Both the position numbers and the translations under genes were made by a program. The notes beneath the pieces are model-generated. The model was not told where the DNA came from. It searched no databases and saw nothing but the letters and a program-made list of their open reading frames with translations. DNA of 64,000 nucleotides. Origin: Heterohyrax brucei (taxonomy: Eukaryota; Chordata; Mammalia; Hyracoidea; Procaviidae). Below, piece after piece: positions 33,950 to 45,572 of this stretch. The stretch lies in assembly GCA_028571685.1 (NCBI GenBank), contig CM053158.1:61348001-61412000 (forward strand). Reading direction: 5' to 3'. Numbering within the stretch: the first letter of the stretch is position 1; every line of letters starts with the position of its first letter.

Positions 33950-34800
33950 CTGGCTGGCCTCAGAGCTGAGCAGCACTCCCCAGTAGCCCAGGACAGGGGT
34001 GTGGGTGAGTGTGGGGCCCATGAAGGTGGCACAGCTGCATGTACAGCCAGGCAGGCCTTGGAGCCTAGTGACTTCCTGCTGACACAGGGCAGTGTTGCAG
34101 AGAAGCATGGAACTTGGGAGGGTAACGCGGATGAGCATACCACCTAGCAGTCCTTGGAGCCAAGCACAGCCGTACACCTAGACCACAGCGACCCACGGTG
34201 GCATGGGCCCAGGAGGATGATGTAGGTGTGTACACAGCCTAGCTATCCTCAGGGCCGCACAGGGTCAAGAGACCTAGGTCCCAGAGACCCAGAGTGGCAA
34301 CACAGATGAGCAGAAGCCCCAGGAAGGAGACGCAAATTACACATGGTCCAGCAGGCCTTTGGACAGTGCGGTGTCAACAGGCCTAGGTCCTGGCAACCCA
34401 GGGCATTGGCACAGGAAAGGATGGGGCCCAGGAGGGAAGTGCAGAGATGTACAAAACCCAACAGGCCTTAGAGCCGTGTAGGGCCAGAGGCCTAGGTCCC
34501 AGCAACCCGGGCCAGCAGCATAGGCAAAAGAGGGTCTCAGGAAAGTGAAGTGGACCCACGTGCCACCTCAGAATCACAAAATGCCAAGAGGTCTAGGTCC
34601 TGGCAACTCAGGGCAGCACCACAGGCAACGGAGGGGCCTGGGAGGGTGGCACAGATGCACAGGCAGCCCAGAAAGGTAGTGCAGGAGTACAGGTGGTCCA
34701 CAAAGGTGGCAAGTGTATGCCTGTGACCCTGGGCAGTGGTGTGAGGGAGCACAGACCAGATTTGTGCAGGACCGAGCAAGCGAACACATGCCAGGTTAGA
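33950..34800 (+). repeat. Tandem ~105-base units in an L1 5' UTR
   Basis: The phrase ctaggtcc recurs at 34274, 34383, 34492 and 34593, spaced 109, 109 and 101 bases. Each is followed by a 'ggcaacccagggcag' type phrase and then 'ggcccaggaggg'. Weaker units continue to the left to about 33950. The open frames of 64-89 codons on both strands here are by-products of the GC-rich repeat. By analogy with rodent L1, such units may be promoter monomers; that is inference. Confidence 0.8.
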
Positions 34801-34823
34801 CTGAGGAAATCCTGGCTGGTCAG

Positions 34824-36031
34824 TTGACCACAGTGCAGAACAGTAAGATCAAGGAGCAGAAGGTCACTGAACAGCACAGAGAAACTCCAACCAGGCCCAT
34901 TAGAGAGGCATTGGACATGTCAACCAAATTGTCAAGTCTCCAAAATCAAACCAGCTCAAAAGTCTTGAATATCCATAGACACAACTCGAACCACAACACC
35001 AAACCAAAAAAAGGAACAACTTTCTGATGGCTTGGAGATAGCAATTCTTAAAACAACTAAAGAAACTGACTACCATATACTGCCTAAAACTTCCAAAACA
35101 AGGAATCAATGGATTTCCCAGACAAGGAAGACTTCCTAAAATTATAAGAGGTAAAATACAAAAGACTAATGTACAGAGCAGTACAAGAGATCAGGCAAAA
35201 TGAGGTACAGCACACTGAAAAATAAAACAAGCTGCAAGAAATGCTTGAGCAGCAATGCTGTGAAATGTGACAGATTACCAATAAAATTATGGAGCTTCAC
35301 AACTCAATAGAAAGTCAAAGGAACAGGATCCAGGAAATTAAATGCAGAATTAGTGAGAATGAAGACAAAGTAAACGACACCAGCATACACATGGAAATAT
35401 CACATGAGACACTGAATAAAAATGAAGACTCACTAAGAATTATGTGGGACTCTATCAAGAGGTGTAAAATACGAGTGACTGAAGTATCAGAACAAGGAGA
35501 AATAACTAAAAACACAGAGAGAACTGCTGAAGACCTGCCAACAGTAAATTTTCTTAAAAGATTGAGAAGACACCCATCCAGGATGCTCATAAATTACGAC
35601 TCAAGACAGATCCCAAAAGAAATACACCAAGGCATATTATAATGAAATTCAATAAACTTACAAATGTGGAGTCACTATTAAAGTCAGCTATACTTAAACA
35701 AAAAATAACCTGCAAAGGAAAATCATGAAGACTAAGTTAAGATTACTCAGCCTAAACCATACTGGTAAGAAGACAATGAGACAGTATATACAAAGCCCTT
35801 AAGAAAAAAAACTGCCAAATGAGAATTATATACCCTACAAAACTGTCTCTCAAATATGAAGGTACAATTAGGACTTTCACAGATAAACAGAAGTTTAGAA
35901 AACTTGCTAAAACCAAACTGAAACTACAAGAAACACTGAAGGGAGTTCTTCGATTAGAAAGTCAATCACATCAGACATACACTCAAACATTCAACACTAG
36001 ACAGAGCACCCAGATACTATCAGAACAGTAA
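34824..36031 (+). pseudogene. L1 ORF1 fossil
   Basis: Frames at 34824-35027, 35289-35642 and 35819-36031 together cover an ORF1-like protein. There is a basic N-terminus, a charged coiled-coil segment ('SIESQRNRIQEIKCRISENEDKVNDTS', 35301-35381), a middle domain and a C-terminal end ('TKLKLQETLKGVL', 35911-35949). ORF1 binds L1 RNA as a trimer. Two or more frameshifts break it. Confidence 0.7.
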
Positions 36032-36420
36032 ATCCACAAAAGATATCCAAAGGCAAATCACAAAAAATAGAAATTCAGAGACCTCAGGATTTAATTTACG
36101 ATAACACCATACAAAAAAAGAGGGACAAAATAATGTACCCACAAATCTTCCAGATGGGGAGGAAACCTAGGAGACACAAAAACATTACAGACTGCATTAC
36201 TTTTAAATTAATAAAGGGGTCTAATGGAGTAGCCACAACAGAAAGCTATAATACTACACATCAAAACATCAAATAAACATAAAAAGCAAATTACGAAGTC
36301 TAGGCAATTATAAAAACCAACAATGAAAGGCAGGAAAAGAAAAAAGACTCAGCACAGGAAGTTGCATGGAATGGAGGAATTGTCCACAACACACACACAA
36401 AAAAGAAAACAAAATGACAG

Positions 36421-37360
36421 CACTAAGCTTATACGTATCAATAATCACACTGAATATAAATCGCATAAAAGCACCAATGAGTAGAAGCCTGGATAAAAAA
36501 ATATGATCCATGTATATGCTGCTCAAACACCAGAAATAAAAATAGACAATTGGGAACTCTTAAAAATCAAACACATATGCTCATCTAAAGCTTTCATCCA
36601 AAGAGTAAAAAGAATACCTACAGAGCAGGAAAGAATTTTTGGCTACCACATTTCTGATCAACATCTAATCTCTCTAATCTACAAAGTATGCAAAACCTCA
36701 ACAGGAAAAAGACAAACCACTCCACTACAAAATCAGCAAAGGACATGAACAGTCACTTCACCAAAGAAGATATATTGGATGCCAACAGATACACAAGGAA
36801 ATGCTCACCATCATTAGCCATTACAGATATCCAAATTAAAACTACAATGAGACGCCATCTCACCCCAACAAGGTTGGCAATAAAAAAAATTAAAATAAAA
36901 TAAAATAAAAACATGAAATAATAAGTGATGGAGAAGATACAGAGAGACTGGAAGTCTTCTATACTGTTTGTGGGAGTGTAAAATAGTACAACCACTACAG
37001 AAATTGATTTGGCACTTTCCTACAAAATTAGAAATAGAAATATTGTATGATCCAGCAATCCCACTCTTTGAAATATATCCCAGAGAAACAGGGGCTACCA
37101 CTAAATCAGATACGTGCATGCCAATGTTTATTTCACCTCTCTCCACAAGAGGAAACAGATGGAAGCAACCCAGATGCCCATTAACAGACAAATGGTTAAA
37201 CTGCAGTGTATCAATACAATGGAATGATAAGAAACAACAAATGATTTAGGGAAATAGCTGATAACGTAGGACCAACTGGAGGATATTATGTTGAGTGAAA
37301 TTAGTTGGATGCAAAAGGACAAATATTGCACAAGACCACTATTGTACGGACACAACAAAT
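36421..37360 (+). pseudogene. L1 ORF2 fossil with ~3 kb internal deletion
   Basis: The endonuclease start ('SIITLNINRIKAPMSRSLDKK' region, about 36438-36501) runs to 36530 and is joined straight to the C-terminal region at about 36545 ('CSSKAFIQRVKRIPTEQERIFG', 36579-36644). The cysteine-containing tail follows near 36960-37080. Reverse transcriptase is entirely missing. Compared with 46943-50762, about 3 kb is lost. Confidence 0.75.
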
Positions 37361-38352
37361 CATTTTAGCACAGATGGAATCAATCTTTGACGGTTACAAG
37401 GGTGGGGAGGGATGAAAGGAGACAGATTTCTACAAATTAGATAGTGATTATGATTTGGGTTGAGTGGTGTGACTGCACACACTAGAAAAGAGGTACCCAC
37501 AACTGCACCACTTCAAAACTGAATTGTTCCCTAAATAAAGCCTTCTCTTTAGAAGGCCAGAGTAACGGATCTGGGGTTGGGGAACCATGCTTTCAGAGGA
37601 CATCCACACTAACTGGCACACTCAAGTTTTTCTTCTTGCCTTAAGAAAATGTTCTGCATACCACTTGGGTGAGTGGCATGTGAGGTCTTAACAGCTAGTA
37701 AGCTGCCATCTAAGTAATATCATTCGGTCCCAATACACCTGGACCAGAGGCAAACAGAGGACATCAAGGACAGGAGGAAAATATAAGCCCACCAGATGGA
37801 AGGGGCCATATGAGTCAGTCTGCTTCAGCATGGGACCAGAAGAAGTAGATGGTGCCCAGTCCACCAAAGACCACCCAGATGGGGAACCCCTGCCACAGTG
37901 GGAGAATTTACAGGACAGAATTAGAACTCTACCAAAAAAGCACATCTGATGATCTATCAGACTGGAGGGCACCCTGGGAGCACAACCTCTGATTCTAACC
38001 CTAGAAAGCATCCAGCACTGGGGTCAGCTCTCCAGACAAAGACTAAACTAGACTATACAAAACATGGAATGAGGCTGGCAACAACAACAAAAAAAAACAC
38101 TGTGGATTTAAATATGTACACAGGGCTGTCTGAGAGGCTCACTGCTAGAGGCCAGATGATACAGTAAGGGGGGGGTCAGATCTTATTAAATGAAGTTTTA
38201 TTTAACATGACAGCTGTCATAGGAGGGCAGGGGGAGAAGACCAGTTAGAGTAGAATAGCAATGCAAGTTCTAGGTGTTACACGGCAAACTGATACTGATT
38301 AGAAACCCGTTCTTAAATCACAATAAAATTGATTTAAAAAAGAAGAAAAAGA

Positions 38353-40599
38353 ACATGAACCATAATGAAACTTAATCAAAATAATGAGTCACCACAATTA
38401 CAAAAGGGGGGGGGGACACAATCACATGCAACATAAAAAATAACAGAGGACTTAGCACAGAACTGTATACATAAATTTGAAACCTAAATAAAAGGAATGT
38501 AGTTTTTTTGCCATTAAAGTGCAAATTATAGTATATGGCTCAAGACAAAAAATATTTAAACAGCAATAATCAAAGAAAATGATAAAATTTTCTCAGTAAT
38601 AACACTTACATAAGCTTTACAAAGTCTAGATGGTGCCACTGATAAAATATCTTGAACTCTCGAAGTAATAATTCTTATGCTACTTAATCAAAGCATATAG
38701 TGTAATCAAAGGACAGTCCAAGGATCACCTGCCTCAAAAACAAATGGAATATTTGTCACACTTACATATTCTTGAGGCCCACCACAGACCTACAAAACAA
38801 GAATCCTTTGGAAATAAAGTTCTAGGATTTTCACTGGTCCCAGGTGATTCTGATACATATTAAAATGTAAGAACTTACTGACACTGAAAAAAGAAGGAAA
38901 TCTTCAAAATTCCATTACTCAAGCAACATAATACTGTTACAATTTTTGTCAAATGTCAGAAAGAAAACAAAAGCCATTCAACTTCAAAATACTATCACAG
39001 ACTAAGTATAATATTACCTAACAAAATGATGCAGCATGCTATCCCTCAGAAAGATTAACTTTAAAAAGAGAATAACAACTCAATTAAGGAAATCACTTTA
39101 TCATGCTAATAAAGTCTGTCATATTCACAAAACATCATAGACTCACATGACTGGTTATTGGCTTTTGGTCCCCAGCACAGATTTCACTAGAACAGAAACC
39201 ACATCTGATCTGTCCAATTTTATCCAAACATCGTAACAGCTCAGAAAGAGCTCAGTGAACATACTTTGAGTAACTGTCAATGAACACTTTTGATAAAAAT
39301 CAATCATTCATTAATTTTTTATATCCTAATAGAGATAAAAGGAAACTGAATACTTAGGAAACATATGGGAAGAAACAGCTATTAAAAACTATAAATTTAA
39401 TAGCTATGTCATACAGAAACAATAATCACTAAGAAAATAATACAAGAATAACCCTCTTCATGAATATCTTAAAATTCATGTTTAAGAAACACACAGGAAC
39501 TGTAAGAAGACATTTATTAAAATCTGAAGGATCAAAACCTGCAATACACTATAAATTCAGACATATTCTCTAAACCAACCTATAGATTCAACCGCAATAA
39601 AAATTCCTCTAATTTTTTTCAAGTTTAAAATAATTCTGAAGTTTACTTAAAAGAATACATGCAAGAAGAGCAAGCAAAATTTTGAAATAAGGTAATGAAA
39701 AGAGTATAAGGTGACATTAACATACTATAAATTTGTAATAAAACATGGTTACAGTGAAAGAGTAAACCATAAGATTATGGGAAGAAAACAAAACAGATTG
39801 AAAATATCCAAATACAGGGCATTTTAAAAGCCTTAGAAAAACGCCAAATAGTGAGTTTACTTTTCTTTTTTTTTCCCCTTTTTCCTTTCTGGTCCTCCTA
39901 CAACTTGGCTCCTGACACAGTTACAGAAGTGTGTAGCACAGCTAATAGAGAGTCAACTCTGGCAGAAGAACTGGAGGAAGGCGGCAGCATGAGCAGGTTT
40001 AAAATTCTGAACACAAGACACAAAAACAACAAACAAGAGAAACTAGAAATCTATGAATTCAACTCTATAAGAACTCTGAAAAGAAGGTTACAGAACTGAA
40101 CCATACCTAAAACAAGATAAAGACAACTTTTAAACACTAAGAAAAATCAGACCCTGCCCCTCCAACCACTCCTGGCTCTGCAGTGGCCAGGGCCACAGAG
40201 TGGTAGAGAAGGACCAGGGTACACAGTCTCAGACAGGAGGTCAATTTTGGCTCTGGAGTGGCAGGGCAGACTCGGCTGGCAGACTGTCTTTCAGTGTATC
40301 TGTTGTGATTTGTCTAGGGACTACATGGACAACCGAAGCCTCAGTCTGATCTGACTCAGACCTCTCACAGGGCAGAAAAGGCATTGACAAGCACTCGTCA
40401 ACTGCCTGGGATTAAACGATGTAAATGAAGCAGACAATTAATTTCTAAAAGATGAAGAAGAATCTAGAGAGAAAGTTTATTATAGAAATTAGTGTTTTCC
40501 AAAACACCATGTATGAATTTCCATACAGGTGAATTGAGAAAGTCACACACACACTGGTTTCAAAAAAACTCTCAAGGTATACAAAGACTCTTGTAATGA
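38353..40599. other. Mostly unrecognised; GC-richer block at 40140-40440
   Basis: A (G)10-11 run lies at about 38406-38416. 38353-40130 is A-rich with no named repeat. 40140-40440 is clearly more GC-rich ('ctggctctgcagtggccagg' and a second 'ggctctggagtggcaggg'), possibly an L1 5' UTR remnant. The 82-codon frame 39851-40099 shows no domain. Confidence 0.35.
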
Positions 40600-41234
40600 T
40601 GGCCTACTCAAACAAGAAAAACTAGACACCAACCAAAACTACAATTAAATATCCTTTAGTATACACTAAGATGGCTATGATTAAAAAGCAGAAAACAAAC
40701 AGGTTTTAGTGACAATGCTGACATTTTGGAACCTTAATCCATTGCTGGTAGAACTGTAAAATGATGTAGTCACTATGAAAAACAGTTTGGCAGTTTCTCA
40801 AAAAGTTAAAGGATCATCATATAGTCCATGAATTCCACTCCTAGGTATAAGGTCTAAAGAGACTTGAAAGCAGGGATTCAAACAGATACTTGTACATGAA
40901 TGTTCGCTGCAGTATTATCCACAATAGCCAAAAAGTGGACACAACCCAAATGTCCATCAACTTGTGCACAGACAAGATGTGGTATATGCATACACTGGAA
41001 TATTATTCAGCCATAAAGAAAAATGAAGTAGTGATACACACCATGACATAAATTAACTTGACATGTGTGACCCTTGTCTTAGAGCAAAAGAAGTCAGACA
41101 CAAAAGGACACATATTGTATGATCTCATTTATATGAAATATGCAGAAAAATGCAAATGCAGAAAAGACCTAAGTTTTTTAGTGGTTACTACAAGCAAGCA
41201 GGAGGGGGAAATGGGGAGTTATTGCCTACAGGGT
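40600..41234 (+). mobile_element. Old L1 fragment, ORF2 end and 3' UTR
   Basis: 'aaactacaattaaatatccttt', 'ccattgctggtagaactgtaaaatg' and 'tattcagccataaagaaaaatgaag' mark the ORF2 C-terminal region and 3' UTR of an old L1. An LTR abuts it at 41235. Confidence 0.75.
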
Positions 41235-41507
41235 TGTCACGAATCAACTTGTGTCCCCCCAAAAATGTGTGTTGCCATGTGGCTGGGCCATGATTCCCAG
41301 GATCTTGTGACTGTCCTCCATTTTGGGGTTTTCCTATGCTGTATATTAAAGGACTAGGGTGGGGGTGTAAATCCCCTCATAGGATCACCTCCCTGCTCCA
41401 CTGTAAAGGGAGTTTCCCTGGAGTGTGGCTTGCCCCACTCTTAATCCTTTCATCCTGCAAGAGATAAAAGGAAAGAGAAGCAAGCAGAGATTTGGGAACC
41501 TCACACC
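41235..41507 (+). mobile_element. MaLR-like LTR, 5' part
   Basis: It begins 'tgtcacgaatcaacttgtgtccccc' and follows the family through 'ggctgggccatgattcccagg' and 'gagataaaaggaaagagaagcaagc'. The 3' part is missing, replaced by an AfroSINE at 41508. Confidence 0.75.
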
Positions 41508-41664
41508 ACAGGGCACAGTGGCTAAGTGCTGTGTCTGCTAACTCAAAGTTCAGCAGTTCAAACTCGCCAGGGCGAACCCTGGAAACTCAATGGGGCAGTT
41601 CTACTGTGTCCCACAGGGTCCTATGAGTTAGAATCAACTCAGTGACACTCGGTTTAGTTTTTTT
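41508..41664 (+). repeat. AfroSINE, plus orientation
   Basis: 'gggcacagtggctaagtgctg' to 'ctatgagttagaatcaactcagtgac', with a partial repeat of the 'ccagggcgaaccctgg' motif. Confidence 0.85.
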
Positions 41665-41735
41665 GCGTAGATGAAAAGGACTTAAAAAAAATACCATGCA
41701 AACCAGTCAAAATGAAGCCAAAGTGGCAATATTAA

Positions 41736-41879
41736 CAAAGAGTCAATTCCAACTCAAAATGACCACACAGAACAGAGTAGAACTGCCCCATAGAGTTTCC
41801 AGCCAGCACCTGGCAGTTTCAAACTGCTGACCTTTTGATTAGCACACAGCACTTAACGACTATGCCACCAAGGTTTCCC
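41736..41879 (-). repeat. AfroSINE, minus orientation
   Basis: 'gagtcaattccaactcaaaatgacc' to 'cgactatgccaccaaggtttcc'. Confidence 0.85.
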
Positions 41880-41989
41880 ATAATATCAGTATTACTACAA
41901 ACAAGAGAGACTTGAGAACCAAGAAAACTGCCAGGGATAAAGAAGAACATCACAAAGTTTAAAAGGGTCAATTCATCAAACAAATATCT

Positions 41990-42405
41990 CCCAGACAGAG
42001 CTCAGAAAAACACAGAACCAAATTCTAACTCACAAAAAAGACATGACTGGTCTGACATAGACTGGAGAAACTCTCAAAGAAAGGCCCCTGGACAGCTTGT
42101 CTTAACTCAGTGCCACTCCTGATGCTCACTCTTCAACCAAAGATTTGACAAGCTCATAAAACAAAATGAGACTAAAGGGGTACACCCACCCAGAGGCAAG
42201 AATGAGAAAGCAGATGGCAACAGGACTGGTAACGAGGAACACAAGGTCATAAAGTGAAGAAGAATATGGACCGGTCACGGGTTTGGTAATCAATGTCATA
42301 AAACAGTATGTGTACTGAATGCTTGAAAAGAAATGAGTTTGCTCTGTAAATATTTATTTAAAGTGCAATAATTGATAAATAAATAAGAAAACAAAAATTC
42401 TCAAC
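41990..42405 (+). mobile_element. Probable LINE 3' UTR of another subfamily
   Basis: A non-coding block with an A-rich end ('aaataagaaaacaaaaattc', ending about 42402) splits old L1 endonuclease sequence. It contains 'gactggtctgacatagactgg', 'cataaaacaaaatgagac' and 'gtcataaaacagtatgtgtactg'. It is unlike the 3' UTR at 50763-51750. I recognise it as a repeat but cannot name it safely. Confidence 0.5.
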
Positions 42406-42598
42406 GGGCATGAATTTAGCTTTCAAAAAACATTCAACAAAAACCTGAGAGAACTTAAAGGCAAAACAGACAAATCCACAATCCTATTTGGGGACTTCAA
42501 CGCTCTCTTAGCAGCTGAAAGAACAGACACAGAAAAGCAGCAATGACACAACAACTAGATTCAAATGGTATTCATAGAAGAGTCTTTTCAAAGATCGA

Positions 42599-42765
42599 GA
42601 AACCTTGGTGGTGTAGTGGTTAAGCACCACTACTGCTAACCAAAAGGTCAGCTGTTCAAATCTGCCAGGTGCTCCTTAGAAACTCTATGTGGCACGCCCA
42701 CTTCGTCCTTTAGGGTCACTATGAGTCAGAATCAACTCAAGAGCAGTGGGTTTGGTTTTTGGTTT
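42599..42765 (+). repeat. AfroSINE, plus orientation, well preserved
   Basis: 'gaaaccttggtggtgtagtggttaagc' through 'aaccaaaaggtcagctgttcaaatctgccagg' to 'gagcagtgggtttggtttttggttt'. Confidence 0.9.
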
Positions 42766-42880
42766 CATTCAAACACCCAATATACATTCTTTATATACCC
42801 ATATGCAACATTCATCAAGGTAAACCATATGTTGAGTTATAAAACAATTTTTAAATTTAAAACAATTCAAACCTGAAAAT

Positions 42881-43199
42881 ATGCCCCTGTCCATAAATCA
42901 TAATGGAGGTCAACTCTTTGGACAGGAATGAGTGGGATATGGTGAAACAGAGTGACCATAACGTGTGGGCACTTTATGGTTTCATGCATCTACAGGATGT
43001 CATCCTGCTGACCGCTTACCGGAGGTGGGGGAGAGGATGCAGAGGGGAAAGGAGATTGTTAGGAGGGTATGACATGCACTGAATGGAGAGGAGGAGTGTG
43101 CTGTCACCAGGCAGGCAGAACAGTGGGAGCTGCACATAGCAAGTATGCAAAATAACACGTGATTGCACATTTTCACTCAATCATAATAAAAAAATAAAT
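42881..43199 (+). mobile_element. 5'-truncated L1, 3' UTR only
   Basis: About 320 bases matching the last third of the 3' UTR at 51420-51750: 'ataaatcataatggaggtc', 'ggatgtcatcctgctgacc' and 'gtgtgctgtcaccaggcaggcag', ending in A-rich sequence. Confidence 0.85.
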
Positions 43200-43529
43200 A
43201 CTTCTGTGACAATAACTGAACTATGAGTAGAAAGATGCAAGGAAATTTTAAACACTTAGAAAATATGTATCAATCAAAGAAGAGGGCCCAGGGGATATTA
43301 GAAAATATTTTGAATGAAAATCAACTTATCAAATTTTGTGTGACACAGCTAAAGCAATGCATAGAGGAGAAAAGAAAGAATCTCTGCACAGAGAGCCTCA
43401 ACTGCGCTTATTAATGTTAATGGTGGATGGTGGCACTGGCTGCACAGTGCAATTAACATAATCACTACAATTGAATTACACATCTAAAGAATGTTGAATT
43501 GAAAATTTTTGTTACACATTATTTTTACC

Positions 43530-43615
43530 TGAAACCCTGTGGAGCAGTTCTACTCTGTCCTACTGGGTCACTATGAGTCCAAACTGACTCAATGACAGTG
43601 GGTTTGGGTTTGGGG
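43530..43615 (+). repeat. AfroSINE 3' half, plus orientation
   Basis: 'gaaaccctgtggagcagttctactctgtcc' to 'aatgacagtgggtttgggtttgg'. Confidence 0.8.
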
Positions 43616-43824
43616 TTATATTTTTATCACAATAAGAAATAAATAACTAGACTGACTGAAAAGAAATAATAAATATCATGAAGGAAAGAGAGGACATCAC
43701 TGCAAACCCTGGGGACATTAAAAGAATAATCATGAAAGGATGTCATGGCCATCTTTACAATGATATGCTTGGCTACACAGAGCACATACATTCCTTCAAA
43801 AACACAAGTTGAGCCACAGGTCAC

Positions 43825-44336
43825 TGTTTCAAGTCAGCTAGTGCTACTCCAGCAGAAATACCACAGAGTGGGTGGCTTTAACAAAGGCAAGTCTGTTCTT
43901 AAACAGTCCAGTAGGCTGTAAGTCCAAGTTCAGAATGCCCGCTCCAGGGGAAGGTTTTCCCCTTGCTGGATTTGCAGGAAAGTCCTTGTGTTTCATCAGT
44001 CTTTGTTCAGGGAAAATTTTTACGCAAGAACATCAGGTTTGAAGGACATACTCTTCTCCCGATGCTGCTTCCTTGATGGTGTGAGGTTCACAACTCTCTG
44101 CTTGCTTTACTTTCCTTTTATCCCTTATAAGATGAAAGGATAAAGGGTGGTACAAGCCATATTCCTGGGAAACTCCCTTTATAGTGGAGCACAGAGGTGA
44201 TCCTATGAAGGGATTTACAGTCCCACCCTAATCCTTTAACATATAGCATAAGGAAAATCATAACATGGATGACAATCATAAAATATTGTGAACCATGGCC
44301 CAGCCACATGGCTACATATATTTTCAACCCATGACA
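43825..44336 (-). mobile_element. MaLR-like solo LTR, minus orientation
   Basis: 'tgtttcaagtcagctagtgc' to 'ttttcaacccatgaca', same family as 10527-10983. The flanks gtcac and gtgat differ at two positions, so the duplication has either decayed or is not present. Confidence 0.8.
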
Positions 44337-44572
44337 GTGATTCAAGAAAAAAACAGATAATTTGACTAACCTATCTAGTAAATAAACTGAACACGTATTT
44401 TAAAGGATTCCAACAAAAGAATTCCAGGTCCACCTGACTTCAGTGACAATTTATATCAAACACTTCAGTCATTATGACTCTGATTCCATACAAACTCTTC
44501 CAAAAAAATGAAGGAATACTTTTTAAGTCATTTAATGCTGTCAGTGTCTCCCTCACACAAAAACTAGACAAA

Positions 44573-45572
44573 GGGGGTGGAGTCAAGATGGTGGACTAAG
44601 CACACCTCTCCTTATATCCCTCTGGAAACCAAGACCTGAATTGATAATCAAACAGAGCCATCTGGTCACCTAGTGAGCCCCAGGACATGGCACAGGGCTG
44701 TTACTTTGGACCTCATACCACTTAGCAAAAATCCTCCTCTCTGTCGCTGACTCCCATGCCTGGCTATCCCTGGCTCTCACGGACTGAAGGTAAATGCACC
44801 ATTTTGACTTTTCTTTTCCTCTGTCTCGGCCGGCAGGCAGAGCAGGGTCTTCCCTAGCGGCTAGACTCAGACACGCTGTTGGGGGGAAAGGCAGGCAACA
44901 TTCCCGTATATTGAAAGCCAGGCTAGGGACTCTGTTAATCTAGCCAATTTAAGCGTGTCATTTTATATCTGCCTCAGCGGCGTTTGTACGGAGTTTCACG
45001 GTCAGTGTGTGGGACGCCATGCTGGATATGGAGATTCTAGCGGGACCTCATTCTTAGCCTGAGAGCCAGCGCCTGTACACAGGACTGTGCTTCTCTGGTA
45101 GAAAAGCAGTAACTTATCTAGTGCCACCTGCTCTGGGGGTCCTGCAACAGACTAAGAGGAATCACTACCTCTTGGGACCTTTAGCCCTTCTGTCCGCTGC
45201 CTGTGTGGATGGCGCCATTTTGGATACGGTAGCCACCACTGGACCTAATTCTTAGCTTGGGAGCCAGAGCCTGCCCACACGAGAGTGCTTTTCTATCAGA
45301 AAAGCAACACTCTACGCAGTGTCGTCTAAGGCTAGGCCCTGTCAGCAGAGGCCAACAAGGCAGTAGCATTGCTCTATTCTGAACTAGTTTGTATCATCTG
45401 AGGTTGGATACAGTGGCACTTAATTTGTCAGTTCAGAAGAGGTACCTCTACACCTGAAAACCTAACTGACTTGTGAAGTGGTCACATACCTTTTCCTTTA
45501 CATTTTAAGACAGCCTAGAGAAACATATGCAATCCATCCTCACAGTACCTCTTCCAGCCTCTACATACTCAC
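44573..45572 (+). promoter_or_regulatory. L1 5' UTR with presumed internal promoter
   Basis: A GC-richer kilobase starts 'gggggtggagtcaagatggtgg', close in form to the start of other mammalian L1s. Two partial repeats are seen: 'ggcgccattttggatac' (45210) resembles 'gacgccatgctggatatgg' (45013), and 'gagccagcgcctgtacacagg' (45062) resembles 'gagccagagcctgcccacac' (45261). This spacing of about 200 bases suggests two degenerate monomers. Promoter function is inferred from the family. Confidence 0.7.

Larger units (their letters stand above)
33533..38352 (+). mobile_element. L1 with monomeric 5' UTR and internal deletion
   Basis: Body 33543-38342: a GC-rich 5' UTR (to about 34820), ORF1 (to 36031), the start of ORF2 (36420-36530), a deletion, the ORF2 C-terminus (36545-37360) and the 3' UTR (to 38342). 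A candidate 10-base target duplication, aagaaaaaga, is at 33533-33542 and 38343-38352. Its low complexity makes it only suggestive. Confidence 0.75.

Noticed and set aside
33950..34800. CRISPR-like array because of regular spacing
   Set aside because: The units are diverged, directly adjacent and lie in an L1 5' UTR of a mammalian genome.
33925..34877. Several overlapping frames of 64-89 codons on the minus strand rich in Leu, Pro and Cys
   Set aside because: They are a product of GC-rich tandem units in the L1 5' UTR; no start, splice or domain evidence.
39130..39300. Possible conserved exon or old repeat near 'ggtccccagcacagatttcac'
   Set aside because: The resemblance to known mammalian repeat ends is too weak, and no open frame or splice signals support an exon.
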